A DNA stretch of 64,000 bases from assembly GCF_017654505.1 (NCBI RefSeq), contig NC_054543.1, forward strand, positions 25,024,339-25,088,338, in the 5' to 3' direction. A model generated the notes under the pieces. That model saw only the letters and a list, made by a program, of their open reading frames with translations, was not told where the DNA came from and made no database searches. The DNA comes from Polyodon spathula. Its lineage: Eukaryota; Chordata; Actinopteri; Acipenseriformes; Polyodontidae. This document shows positions 12,589 to 23,018 of the stretch, one piece after another. The stretch's first letter is position 1, and each line of letters begins with the position of its first letter. Position numbers and translations under genes: made by a program.

Positions 12589-15465
12589 ATCAACAAAAAA
12601 ACAGAAGGGAGACCGCATCAAAACAAGAACAACAACTCAGGTAAGACAACCATTAAATGTATTTATCTAAATGCTAGAAGTATCAGAAACAAAATTCTAG
12701 AACTTGAAGCTACTGCACTAACAGGTAACTATGATGTGATAGGTGTTACAGAAACGTGGTTAACTAGAGTGATGGGGACGAATATAATATTTGTGGGTAT
12801 ACACTGTATTATCTGAGAGTGATGGGGACGAATATAATATTTGTGGGTATACACTGTATAGGAAAGACAGGCAGGACAGAAGAGGAGGAGGGGTAGCGCT
12901 ATACATAAGAAACAGTCTTGAAGCCCAGGTGTTAAACCTGGACAAAGAAAATAAAACCGAATCAATATGGGTCAGAATAACAGACAAAAATTCAAAAGGC
13001 ATAATAATAGGAGCATGCTATAGACCGCCAGATTCAGACGGTGAGCAAAATAATCTGTTATACAATGACATTAGAAATGTGTGTAGCAAAGGAGAAGCCA
13101 TACTAATGGGGGATTTCAACTTCCCCCAAATAAAATGGGAAAACCCGGTGGGTAGCGCGAAGGATGAAATAGAAATGGTGGAAATGACAAATGACTGCTT
13201 CCTAACACAATTTGTGAAGGCACCCACTAGAGGGGAGGCATGCCTTGATTTAGTCTTTTCAAATAACGAAGACAGAATAACTAAAACAGAGGTCAGAGAA
13301 CCACTGGCAAACTCAGACCACAACATGGTCTCATTTGAAGTGTTTTTTAAATCCCCAAAAGTAAAGACTAAAGCTAAGGTTTACAATTTTAGAAAAGCAA
13401 ACTATGAAGGCATGAAACAGAGACTAACAGAAGTAGATTGGAGTAAAATAGAGAAAACACCCACAGAAGAAGGATGGTTGTTCTTCAAAAATGTAGTACT
13501 AGAGGCGCAAAACAATTACATCCCTAAAGTAGACAAATCTAAATGTAAAACTAAATTGCCAAAATGGTTTAATAGATCAATTAAAAAAAATATTCAGCGA
13601 AAAAAGGCACTTTACAGAGCATTAAAAAAGGACCAAAAAGAAAGTACGCAGAAAGAGTACACAGAACTGCAAACGCAAGTCAAAAAGGAAGTTAGAAAGG
13701 CCAAGAGAGAAATAGAAATGAACATTGCTAAGGGAGCTAAAACCAATTCCAAAATGTTTTTCCAATATTACAACAGCAAGAGAACATTCAAAGAGGAGAT
13801 TAAATGTTTAAGAGATACAAATGGCAAAATCGTAGAGGAAGAAAAAAAAAATAGCAAATATGTTAAATGATTACTTTTCACAAGTTTTTACAAAGGAAGA
13901 TACTGACAACATGCCCCACATGTCATCCAGTTCCTATCCAGTTTTAAATAACTTTAGCATAACTGAGGCAGAAGTGTTAAAGGGACTAGGAGCTCTTAAA
14001 ATAAACAAATCCCCTGGGCCGGATGAGATCCTCCCAGTAGTACTCAAAGAAATGAAAGAAGTAATTTACAAACCGCTAACCAAGATCATGCAGCAGTCTC
14101 TTGACACAGGGGTGGTACCGACAGACTGGAAAATTGCAAACGTAATACCGATCCACAAAAAGGGAAACAAAACTGAACCAGGTAACTACAGACCAGTAAG
14201 CCTGACTTCTATTATATGCAAACTTATGGAAACTATAATAAGATCCAAAATGGAAAATTACCTATATGGTAACAGGGTACTGGGAGACAGTCAACATGGT
14301 TTTAGGAAAGGGAGATCGTGCCTAACTAACTTGCTTGATTTTTTTGAGGATGCAACATCGATAATGGATAATTGCAAAGCATATGACATGGTTTATTTAG
14401 ATTTCCAGAAAGCTTTTGACAAAGTCCCGCACAAAAGATTAATTCTCAAACTGAACGCAGTTGGGATTCAAGGAAACACATGTACATGGATTAGGGAGTG
14501 GTTAACATGTAGAAAACAGAAAGTACTGATTAGAGGAAAAACCTCAGAATGGAGTGTGGTAACCAGCGGTGTACCACAGGGATCAGTATTAGGTCCTCTG
14601 CTATTCCTAATCTACATTAATGATTTAGATTCTGGTATAGTAAGCAAACTTGTTAAATTTGCAGACGACACAAAAGTAGGAGGAGTGGCAAACACTGTTG
14701 CAGCAGCAAAGGTCATTCAAAATGATCTAGACAAGATTCAGAACTGGGCAGACACATGGCAAATGACATTTAATAGAGAAAAGTGTAAGGTACTGCACGC
14801 AGGAAATAAAAATGTACATTATAAATATCATATGGGAGATATTGAAATTGGAGAAGGAATCTATGAAAAAGACCTAGGAGTTTTTGTTGACTCAGAAATG
14901 TCTTCATCTAGGCAATGTGGGGAAGCTATAAAAAAGGCTAACAAGATGCTCGGATACATTGTGAAAAGTGTTGAATTTAAATCAAGGGAAGTAATGTTAA
15001 AACTGTACAATGCATTAGTAAGACCTCATCTTGAATATTGTGTGCAGTTCTGGTCACCTCGCTATAAAAAAGATATTGCTGCTCTAGAAAGAGTGCAAAG
15101 AAGATCGACCAGAATTATTCCGGGCTTAAAAGGCATGTCATATGCAGACAGGCTAAAAGAATTGAATCTGTTCAGTCTTGAACAAAGAAGACTACGTGGC
15201 GACCTAATTCAAGCATTCAAAATTCTAAAAGGTATTGACAGTGTCGACCCAAGGGACTTTTTCAGCCTGAAAAAAAGAAACAAGGACCAGGGGTCACAAA
15301 TGGAGTTTAGAAAAAGGGGCATTCAGAACAGAAAATAGGAGACACTTTTTTACACAGAGAATTGTGAGGGTCTGGAATCAACTCCCCAGTAATGTTGTTG
15401 AAGCTGACACCCTGGGATTCTTCAAGAAGCTGCTTGATGAGATTTTGGGATCAATAAGCTACTAA
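12589..15465 (+). pseudogene. CR1 copy 1 ORF2 (endonuclease-RT), damaged
   Basis: The initiator at 12,589 is ATC where copy 2 has ATG. A tandem duplication at about 12,763-12,855 of GAGTGATGGGGACGAAT... breaks the endonuclease frame. The frame then runs 12,791-13,870 (YRPP, GDFNFPQ, SDHNMVSF) and slips by one A at about 13,846. It continues 13,860-15,338 with the whole RT (QHGFRKGRS, AFDKVPH, GVPQGSVLGPLLF, FADDTK) and slips again by one A at about 15,275. Both slips are one extra A in an A-run. The native stop is at 15,463-15,465. Confidence 0.9.
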
Positions 15466-15915
15466 CAACCAAACGAGCAAGATGGGCCGAATGGCCTCCT
15501 CTCGTTTGTAAACTTTATGTTCTTATGTTCATCTGCAAGTGTAAATTGTTTGGTTGTGCATGCATGTCACATTTACGTGCAGCTGTAGGTCAGCGAATGA
15601 GATTTATAGCCAAGCAAACATGTAAATGGGTGAGCTAAAACACAAAAAGAATAGTGAGTGAGCTGTTTGCTGTAAAGACATAAGAATCGAGGAACAGAAG
15701 TGGCTTTCTTTAAAACATGCTGTTTCAAACTCATGGAAAACACCAGGTTCAAGATGAATGTGATGCGTCAGGTGCAGACAGCTAGAAAAGCTGTGCAGCT
15801 TCACTATTTGCTGTACAAATGCATTGTAACAGACTTTTTTCCTGCGCAAAGTGGTTGCAGCTGTTGTTCATACTTTAAATACAGGCTGCATTTGCGAAAC
15901 TGGATACATTGACAT

Positions 15916-16190
15916 TTGAGTAGATGTGCTGAGTTTGTACATCTCATACAAGAGATTGAAACATATCAAATCTCAGCCAACAGAGAACCCAAAAGGCAGA
16001 ATTTATTAAACATTAGAGAGATGTGGGTATGTGACAGTAAGAGATATTTGAGGTATTTTAGAATGGCAGGTGAAAGGTTTGACAATCTGTTAAGGCTGTA
16101 AACCTTTCCAAAAAAGTTGCCAGTCGCAAGATTGTAGACGATGTAATTCTGAAAGTTTCAGAGACTCTCGACTCCGACCAGAAATAATGT
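15916..16190 (+). pseudogene. Possible PIF/Harbinger transposase N-terminal fragment
   Basis: A 61-residue frame ends REMWVCDSKRYLRYFRM-AGERFDNLLRL. After a frame change it continues VNLSKKVASRKIVDDVILKVSETLDSDQK. The YFRM-x4-FDxLL-x-LV pattern is characteristic of the N-terminal region of Harbinger nucleases in fish. No DDE catalytic region, terminal repeats or TTA/TWA duplication could be located, so this is a short relic. Bases 15,531-15,915 show nothing else recognisable. From 16,200 to 16,870 there is only a short degenerate TTAGGG-like run (about 16,287-16,306) and AT-rich sequence. Confidence 0.45.
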
Positions 16191-16879
16191 CCGAGTCTGA
16201 AGTATGTACTGCAAGTTTTGTGCTCTAAACTAACACACAGGTGCGCAAAAATAATTATACAGTTCTCATGCTGGTCACATGTATAAGGGTTAAGGTTAGG
16301 GTAGGGTACATGTTATTGGTTTTGTTTTTATTTTAGACTTGTTTTAATTATTTTGATTATTGTTCTTCCCCTAAGTAGAAAAGAGTTGTGTTATAAGTGG
16401 AATAAACCACTTCGCCCCATGCGGTTCGCGTGATTATACCACTTCTGGGGTGATTAAAGGCCCTTGGCTTCAACTCAAGTGTAATCACCACCGTAGGTGT
16501 GGTATATATCCCTGGAACCGCCTGGCCTATCGTGTATTATACCTTACATATATTATAGTGACAAATACATTACAAACCTTTTGCAACTTCAGTTTGAGAA
16601 TTTCAACAGTTTATGTTTTTGCAGTTTTGGTTTAAATGCTTGTGGTTCCTAGGAAAAATAATAATATATTTTAGTAATTGTTTTATCTTATGAATATGTT
16701 TGAATAAGAGACATTAATTGATTGAACTTGATCTACAGTAATACATTTCTATGCTGAAAAGATATGTTCCCCACATCAACCTTATTATTACGAACCATCT
16801 CAGAACAGAAGTAGTAGACTACTATGGATATCACCTGCTCCTCCCCCTCCCAATGTCAAACCTATTCACTGTGTAGCCT

Positions 16880-17656
16880 TGTGGCAACGTGCCCCACCCC
16901 TGTGCTATTTATTTGTGTTTTATGTTGTATGCAGTGTGTTAATGTTGGTATATCATTGGTACATGGGAGATAAATGGGTCTGTGTAACACCAGTGATTTA
17001 AAATATATTTTTATTTACGTAGGAGAATTGCACATCACTCCACGTGCAGATTAAAAAGTATACAGTGTGTGGACACGGGAGTGCACTACTTTAATTCACT
17101 TGCAGTTGTACCAAGCTTCTAATTGAATGATGATTGAATGATTAGCAATCGAGTCTCAGTACAGCTGCATAAAAGCAGCATGTTTCAGTCACTCGGGGTT
17201 GTGTGTTCGGTGAGTGAAGAACAGGTGCGGAGAGGAGAAAACAAAGAAAAGTAAATAATTAAACTCACTGTGTTTGTTCGTCCGCTGTTTGTTAGTGTCT
17301 GTTTTGTTTAGTGTGTCTTTATTTGGGCCTCATGTGCCGTGTGCTGTTTTTGTTCAACCTTTTATTTTCTGTTTGTTCATTTATTAAATGCTGAGCACAA
17401 GCAAGCGCTCAGCTTCACTAAAACTTCCTTTCTGTGTGTTTGTCTGTTCATCTGCTGTTTGTTAGTTTCTGTTTCGTTTAGTGTTAATTCATGTTGTTTG
17501 TCTGCTTATTCTGGTCCAAGTGCAGTGTGCTGTTTTGTTCAACTGTTTTGTTTCTGTTTGTTCATGTATTAAAGGCTGAACACAAGCAAGCAAGAGTCCA
17601 CGTCTGTCTGTTCTATTTCTGGTCTGACGTCACTCACTACAGCCATTTTTGTGACA
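16880..17656 (+). mobile_element. Solo LTR, 777 bp, with 5-bp target duplication and internal duplication
   Basis: It begins TGTGGCAACGTGCC and ends TTTTTGTGACA, with AGCCT at 16,875-16,879 and 17,657-17,661. A stretch of roughly 170 bp containing GCTGTTTGTTAGT, GTGCTGTTTTGTTCAAC and an ATTAAA poly(A)-like signal occurs twice (about 17,265-17,410 and 17,435-17,590), so the LTR seems to carry a duplicated R/U5-like part. A diverged relative lies on the minus strand at 52,985-53,474. The insert lies in the minus-strand LTR element A, whose sequence continues on its right. Confidence 0.8.
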
Positions 17657-17661
17657 AGCCT

Positions 17662-18105
17662 ATATCATGTAAAAATTTACCATACCATATTCCTTAGCAA
17701 GTTAAACTTCATATTCACAGTTTATCAGCGTCTTAATCATTTATAGTTTTTCAGCTTGAGCCGACTATCCCCCTAATATCATTCCCTTCCATTATATTGT
17801 ACACCTGTAAGTTGTATTGCAGTAGCAGCTCCCTCAAAAAAGAGGTTCACTTTAAAGCTATATACAAATGTTTATGTAAAGTGTTACCGGGACTATATAA
17901 CTATATTGTTTTTTTGAGTTGGGGGTTAAACTAATTTTTTTTAAGTTGAGAATAAGGAAAAGAAACTTGCCTACCGTTTACCTCAACCTAACAGACAAAA
18001 TGCTTGAGTAAGACGCTCAAAGTCAGACACTGACACCCGTCGGTGAGAGTGGAGCCTTAGCTGGAACTGTTTATTGAGGGAGAGGGTACCACTTTTGTTG
18101 ATTAG

Positions 18106-18191
<86 letters not shown>

Positions 18192-19690
18192 TTTATTTTT
18201 ATTCCATAAATGTAATAGAACAAAATATCTACAAGCAGGAAAAAATAAAAAAAAGTGTCACCTTTATAACTTGGACGAGGAGGTGCTGCAATCCACAAAA
18301 AAGTATAGGTAAAACCACCCATGTCGTTCAGTACAGTCTAACACCTCAGGCTTGCTTGCGTATGACGAAGATGAACATCTCTTTATGGAGAAATTGAAGA
18401 GAATGAAATTGAGTGCGCTACCGTGGATGCAAGTCTGAATGTCAACAGTAAACTTTATAGTGTAAACTCACAAAAGCAGTCTTAACTTAAAATAACCACA
18501 CTAACGATCACTCTGCACAACTGAGAAGCAGTTGTACTGTCCTCACTAAGGAGATACTGCTGGCCCAATATCTATAACTAACTAAGTCAGCAAGAGTGAC
18601 AGACAGCAAAAGCAGGGACATCAGTGGTGTCAATTTCACGAACAAACTTTATTTTTGTAAACTATAATGTACTAAATTAAATATAAGGACAACAACATAT
18701 TGCAGAGAACATTTAGTGGAAGGTACAGGTGAGTAAGAAAGTAAAGTGAACTAAACAAACATCCAAACAAACCAACACTAAAGCGAAATGAATGTGGTGT
18801 CCGTTGGGCCTCCAATAAACCCACACACAAACACCACACCCATACAAAACCAAACACACTGACAGGCCAAAAAGACAAAAGTGAATGAATAAGTATATGG
18901 GGAAAACAATTACAAAGACAGTCTTGATGGCAATGGATGATAAATGAAATTTAGGCCTAACAAGTCCAGTGAAGCAATGCACATGTAATCCAAAGTAACA
19001 AAAGAACAAAACCAAAATTACAGGAACCAAAGTATCAAAGTAAAGTAGCAAAAAACTAGTAAACAGAAAAGGAATAATCTCACCAACAAATAACAAAGTC
19101 CCGAATAGAGTCCTGTACTGAGGATGGTGGATGAAGATTGATGAAAAAATAGCGATCGTAGAAAATGACGAGTCTGCTGAGTAGTACCGGGTTTGATTGG
19201 TGAACAGCCATTTGGAAAATATCAGGAGAATCAGGATCAAAATGGAGACTGAACACGCTAACAAAAAACAACCCCTAAACAGACCTTGAACAGCAACTAA
19301 ACTTAAACAAGTAACAGTGTAAACAAAAAAGAAAGGTTTAGACAAAGTACAAGATTAACAAAAGAGTAAATGGATGCACCCGTATTTATCTAAAATAAAG
19401 TTACACAGTAATTAAGTAATATGCTGTTATTTGTAAAATGAATTCCTCACAAGAAAAGGGAGTCCCCTCCTTCCTAGCCAGCCAGCTTTAATATCAGTAC
19501 TGGCTTCAAAGGAGCTCTGAGATTGGAGGAGTGGATATCTGAATGAGCCAATGGGGGGAGAGGATGAACAGAGGGTGATAGCAAGGAACTATGGGAAATT
19601 GAGTTTTAACCTGGCCAGGTTACTGACCCTAATAAAAGGGACAGGTGGGTGAAACTTACACCCACTTTATGGAGCAAGTGAATTGCTACA
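17662..19690 (-). mobile_element. LTR-type element A (LTR plus internal segment), no coding capacity
   Basis: Reading the minus strand, an LTR of about 1.19 kb starts TGTAGCAATTCAC at 19,690 and ends near 18,498, followed by a non-coding internal region down to about 17,662 and probably past the inserted solo LTR. The whole aligns as an inverted copy of element B (23,019-25,650). The (TA)n tract at 18,109-18,185 is private to this copy. A 210-residue hydrophobic frame (19,345-18,713, minus) has a partial counterpart in B but is T-rich, low-complexity text. I did not find a second LTR for this copy. Confidence 0.6.
18109..18185. repeat. (TA)n microsatellite
   Basis: An uninterrupted TA tract of about 38 units in the internal part of LTR element A. 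The corresponding place in copy B has only a few TA units, so the tract expanded after the copies diverged. Confidence 0.95.
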
Positions 19691-19754
19691 ACACTACCTA
19701 TTATTAGGCCTAATTGTTAGAATACAATTTTATGTTTCCAGAACGAGGTTAATC

Positions 19755-20010
19755 CGTTTCTGAAACAGGTGTTTGTTGGAATTTTTAAAATGGAAAAACC
19801 TACCCCATTATCATTTTTGCATCTTTTTTTGTCAAGATTTGTTTTAAGTTATAAAATTACATCACCTATTAATAATTGTTAATAATAAAAAGTTTCATAA
19901 GACATAATATAAGCAAGATATTTTTTTTTACTTTAAAGAAAGTTTTGTGTTACCTCTACGACGTTAATCCATTTCTGAAAATAGGTTTTTGTTGAGATAT
20001 TTAAAAAGTA
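19755..20010 (+). repeat. Two copies of a ~45-bp motif about 220 bp apart
   Basis: GTTAATCCGTTTCTGAAACAG at about 19,749 and GTTAATCCATTTCTGAAAATAG at about 19,966 share sequence and context (GTTTTTGTTG-GAT-TTTAAAA follows each). No element class is evident. Bases 19,691-20,340 are otherwise non-coding; 20,080-20,150 contains a run (CAGACACCCTTACCCAGGGC) reminiscent of a common fish interspersed repeat. Confidence 0.4.
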
Positions 20011-20352
20011 AACACATAATAAAAATGTCAGTTTAGTTATTTTTACATTATTGCATCTTTTTTGTATAAATGTATTTATTTATTATTATTATTATTGTTA
20101 TTACAGACACCCTTACCCAGGGCCCATCTAAGACAGTTAAGGTCTAAGGGTTGTCACAAAATATACACATTTAAAAAATCATAGTACAATAAGAGTAAGT
20201 ACAATATACAACAACTTCAGTCCTAATTAGAGCATGTTTAACTAAGAACTAAGTTTAACTAGTTATAATAATCAGATTAATTTGAGTAATTTACTGAATT
20301 TGCTATATTTACTAATTAATGCTAATATATACTTGATTTTTCCAGGAATGTA

Positions 20353-20700
20353 TTTTTGATTCAACATCTTTTGAAGAGGAGAACCCAATTTATGAAGGAT
20401 CAAACATCACAAAGGTACAGTTGCTTGCAATGTTGATGGCCCATACATTGAAACATCATGTGTCTGGCGTAGCATTAAAAGACATGTTGGAGTTGTTGAA
20501 TGTAATCGCACCAGGTTGTGTGCCCAAATCTATGTGGTTTCTTAACAAAACCTTCTTTCACTTAGGAACATTACTATTGCCCAGGATGTCTTTTCTACCT
20601 AAGTCAGAATCCACCTGACAAGTGTAATGAGTTCAATAGTGTAGTAAGTCAGAAGCAGTGTCTACAGGGTAGTAATTCTTTTTGGTAATGTTTTTGTTAC
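20353..20700 (+). pseudogene. CACTA/EnSpm-like transposase, N-terminal segment
   Basis: The segment follows an acceptor-like TTTTTCCAG at about 20,344-20,352. It reads ENPIYEGSNITKVQLLAMLM, then LKHHVSGVALKDMLELLNV and PGCVPKSMWFLNKTFF. After a one-base shift near 20,567 it reads HYYCPGCLFYLSQNPPDKC, a zinc-binding CPxC segment, and ends at SFW-stop near 20,696. The order matches the N-terminal part of animal CACTA-type transposases as I remember them. The same gene resumes at 22,226 and 35,230. One frameshift and inserted DNA after 20,700 make it a pseudogene. Confidence 0.65.
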
Positions 20701-21558
20701 AGGGTAATTAGACAACCATTAAATGTTTATTTGTGTGGTCGGGGGTTTGTTGTTTATTTATTTTTTTACTTTGAATCAACCTCTTTCTATTACCGCGTTT
20801 GGGATGTAGTAATGTGTTTTTTTTCCTTGTTTGTATTCCCTTTGTTGTGCTTTGTGTTGCACCTTGCCCTTCCCCACAAGGAAATGACAGCTGCTTCCAG
20901 TTTACGCTGATGAGGAGAAAGCCACTGAATGATGCAGCTGTGAACTTCCATGAGTTTAAAAGTGACAGAGGGGAGAGCGAGAGAGAGGACGGGGGAGCGA
21001 AAAAAGAGAGAAAAAAGAGGAAAAAGAAGCAAAGACTGGAGGGCGTAAAAAAAGGGGAAGATTGAAAGCAAGAGCAGAAAAAGACTGACGGAGACGAGAC
21101 AGGAAAGCAAAGAAAAAGCACTGAGGAGATGATAGAAAAAAATACAAAGGGAAAATCAGAGCGAGAACGAAACACTGCCACAGGGAAACGAGACTGAGGG
21201 CTACAGAGAAAGCAACGAAGAAACCAGAGAAAGAAATCAGAGTTACTATTACAGTGGGGAGGCTAAGTATCCTTTTAATTTATACACAGGCTTTGTGTGT
21301 AACAAAAGCTGTTTTCTTGTGCTTGTTGTATATTAGAATTTGAGTTGTATTTATAAGATATTTGCAAGTGGTTATCACTGGGAGGGATGATCCAAGGTTT
21401 ATTTGTGTTAAATGTTAAATGTTTTCCTTTTGAATTATCACATTGTATTTAGTTTGTACTTGATTGATTTTGTGTTTGCATGGGTGAATTTTGTTAAGGT
21501 TGCACTTTTTTTACTTTGTTTTATTTTGGATTTAGATATTTGTTGTATTTTATTTATT

Positions 21559-21619
<61 letters not shown>

Positions 21620-22225
21620 TTTACTTTGCTTGCTATTTTATTAGTGCTGTGTTTTAATTGCATAAGCCTTTTTTGTATTTTATTCATTTTAATTCTATTT
21701 ATGTATAATTAGGGAAGGCCGTAGAGTAAATAATGCTGACAGGTATAGGGTTCAGCCAGTTAACGCCATGTATGGGAGAAAGCTAATCGATCAACACCGG
21801 TCCTGTTTTAAGGCCCAAATAAATTGGGGAATGGCACAGTAGTGACTAAGACACCTATATTTACCAGACTGTAAGGGAAGCCATAGTCGTAACCCCCTCA
21901 GGATTAGATAGCTGTTAGGAAGAGGCTCTCCACTCATTCTATGAAGTACTGTATGTGTTTGTTTGTTTTAATTTTTTAATAAATCATTGAACTGCATTTT
22001 ATGGTGGTTGTGTTCCTGTCTGGGCTGGTGTGGGATTTGAAGTAGTGTGGCTCCTCTACAGAGTGCTTTGCAGACCTGTGTGCAACCTAGACCTATATAA
22101 AGAGTTCTTTTTTAACCTAACGTGTTATATTTTTTGGTTTGCATGGTGAGAATCCATTCTGGCGTAGTCGGCTACTTTAAATTATTGCTTCGCCAAGTAA
22201 GAGGTGGATAGGGACCGCTGTCTTT
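20701..22225 (+). other. Non-coding insert within the CACTA-like gene; possible LTR-type sequence
   Basis: The segment separates two pieces of the transposase frame. It includes a purine-rich run at about 20,945-21,240, a (TA)n tract at 21,560-21,607, an AATAAA at about 21,977 and TGGCGTAGTCGGC at about 22,159. The last resembles the start of LTR-element leaders, so a retroelement fragment is possible. I could not find ends with a target duplication. Short frames here are low-complexity. Some intervening transposase sequence is also missing. Confidence 0.35.
21560..21607. repeat. (TA)n microsatellite
   Basis: About 24 TA units followed by (TG)n, in the non-coding insert between CACTA-like segments. 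Confidence 0.95.
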
Positions 22226-22811
22226 AACGCCACACTCCACAATGTGATGCAGTGGCACATGCTATAGTGCAAATTTTCAAACAATATAATGGTGCTTATG
22301 GTTGTGGCTTTTGTCTGCAAAAAGGGAGAGGTTGTACCTCAGATATGGTTATATGTGTGTATTTTCTTGAAAATGAAAAGGCACCTCTCAGAATAAAAGA
22401 GGAAACAATCAGTTATGCCGAAAGAGTTTGTGTTCAATCTGGGAGTGGGAGTTAAAAGTGCCAGTCGCCTTCTGTTGCTCTCTGAATTTAATATTAAGGG
22501 TTTTGTTCGTGATTATATGCACTTTATGTGCAGGTGTGCTTAGGTAATTCAATAATCTATGGTTTGATACTAAGAATGCAAATCAAGATTTGTCATTGAT
22601 GCGCAACTACAGAAACTCAAACCTCCCAATGAAGTTCGTTGTAATCGAAAACCGTTGTCTAAGAATGCTTACTGGAAGGCATCAGAATGCAAGGCTTTTC
22701 TCTTGCTGTATTCTCCTGTGATCCTTAGTGGTGTACTAAATAGAACTTTTTGCAAGTGAATGCGATATACATCCTTCTGTCACTGAAAAACAAATGAACT
22801 GTGCTGAGAAA
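22226..22811 (+). pseudogene. CACTA/EnSpm-like transposase, middle segment
   Basis: The text runs CDAVAHAIVQIFKQYNGAYG then CGFCLQKG (a CxxC zinc-binding element), APLRIKEETISYAE, and after a one-base shift near 22,452 KSASRLLLLSEFNIKGFV and RDYMHFMCRC. After further shifts it reads LQKLKPPNEVRCNRKPLS and YWKASECKAFLLLYSPVIL. It ends ...EKQMNCAEK at 22,811, where DIRS element 2 begins. The next residues (SLVKFVLQVSEIYG) are found 12.4 kb away at 35,230. The motif order N-GxxGCxxC...HExx...DYMH is typical of the CACTA transposase core. At least two frameshifts. Confidence 0.7.
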
Positions 22812-22849
22812 TCATTAGGTTATTACCATAACCCTGGTATCCTGAAAAG

Positions 22850-23014
22850 AGAATGACAACCATTACCGAACGGGAAGAGCCTCTCTGACTGTCAATCACT
22901 GAGCAAATATACAAAAGCTGCTCTATTAGGGTCCTGCTGTGTCCTTCCCACCTCCTGCTGAAGACGGACGTCCTCAAAGTAGCACATTACCATTTTCTTT
23001 CGAAAACAGAGGTC
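22850..23014. repeat. Left inverted terminal repeat of DIRS element 2
   Basis: In reverse complement it matches 35,050-35,215 over about 165 bases (AATGTGCTACT-TGAGGAC, CAGGAGGTGGGA, CTTTTGTATATTTGCTCAG, GGTAATGGTTGTCATTC). An extra terminal segment at 22,812-22,850 is absent from the right ITR. Confidence 0.85.
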
Positions 23015-23018
23015 AGCT

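Larger units (their letters stand above)
11633..15530 (+). mobile_element. CR1-like LINE copy 1, 5'-truncated
   Basis: It aligns nearly base for base with CR1 copy 2 (28,968-32,790), from within ORF1 to the shared 3' end (...GGGCCGAATGGCCTCC... then TTATGTTC repeats). It lacks the 5' UTR and first codons of ORF1. It carries a stop in ORF1, a lost ORF2 start codon, a roughly 50-bp duplication and two A-run slips. The low divergence from copy 2 implies recent insertion. I see no clear target duplication. Confidence 0.92.

Noticed and set aside
16287..16306. TTAGGG-like run as an interstitial telomere
   Set aside because: Only about three degenerate units; too short to separate from chance.
20708..21181. 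157-residue minus-strand frame and an 88-residue plus-strand frame
   Set aside because: They arise from a purine/pyrimidine-biased run; low-complexity Ser/Phe or Lys/Glu text with no domain.
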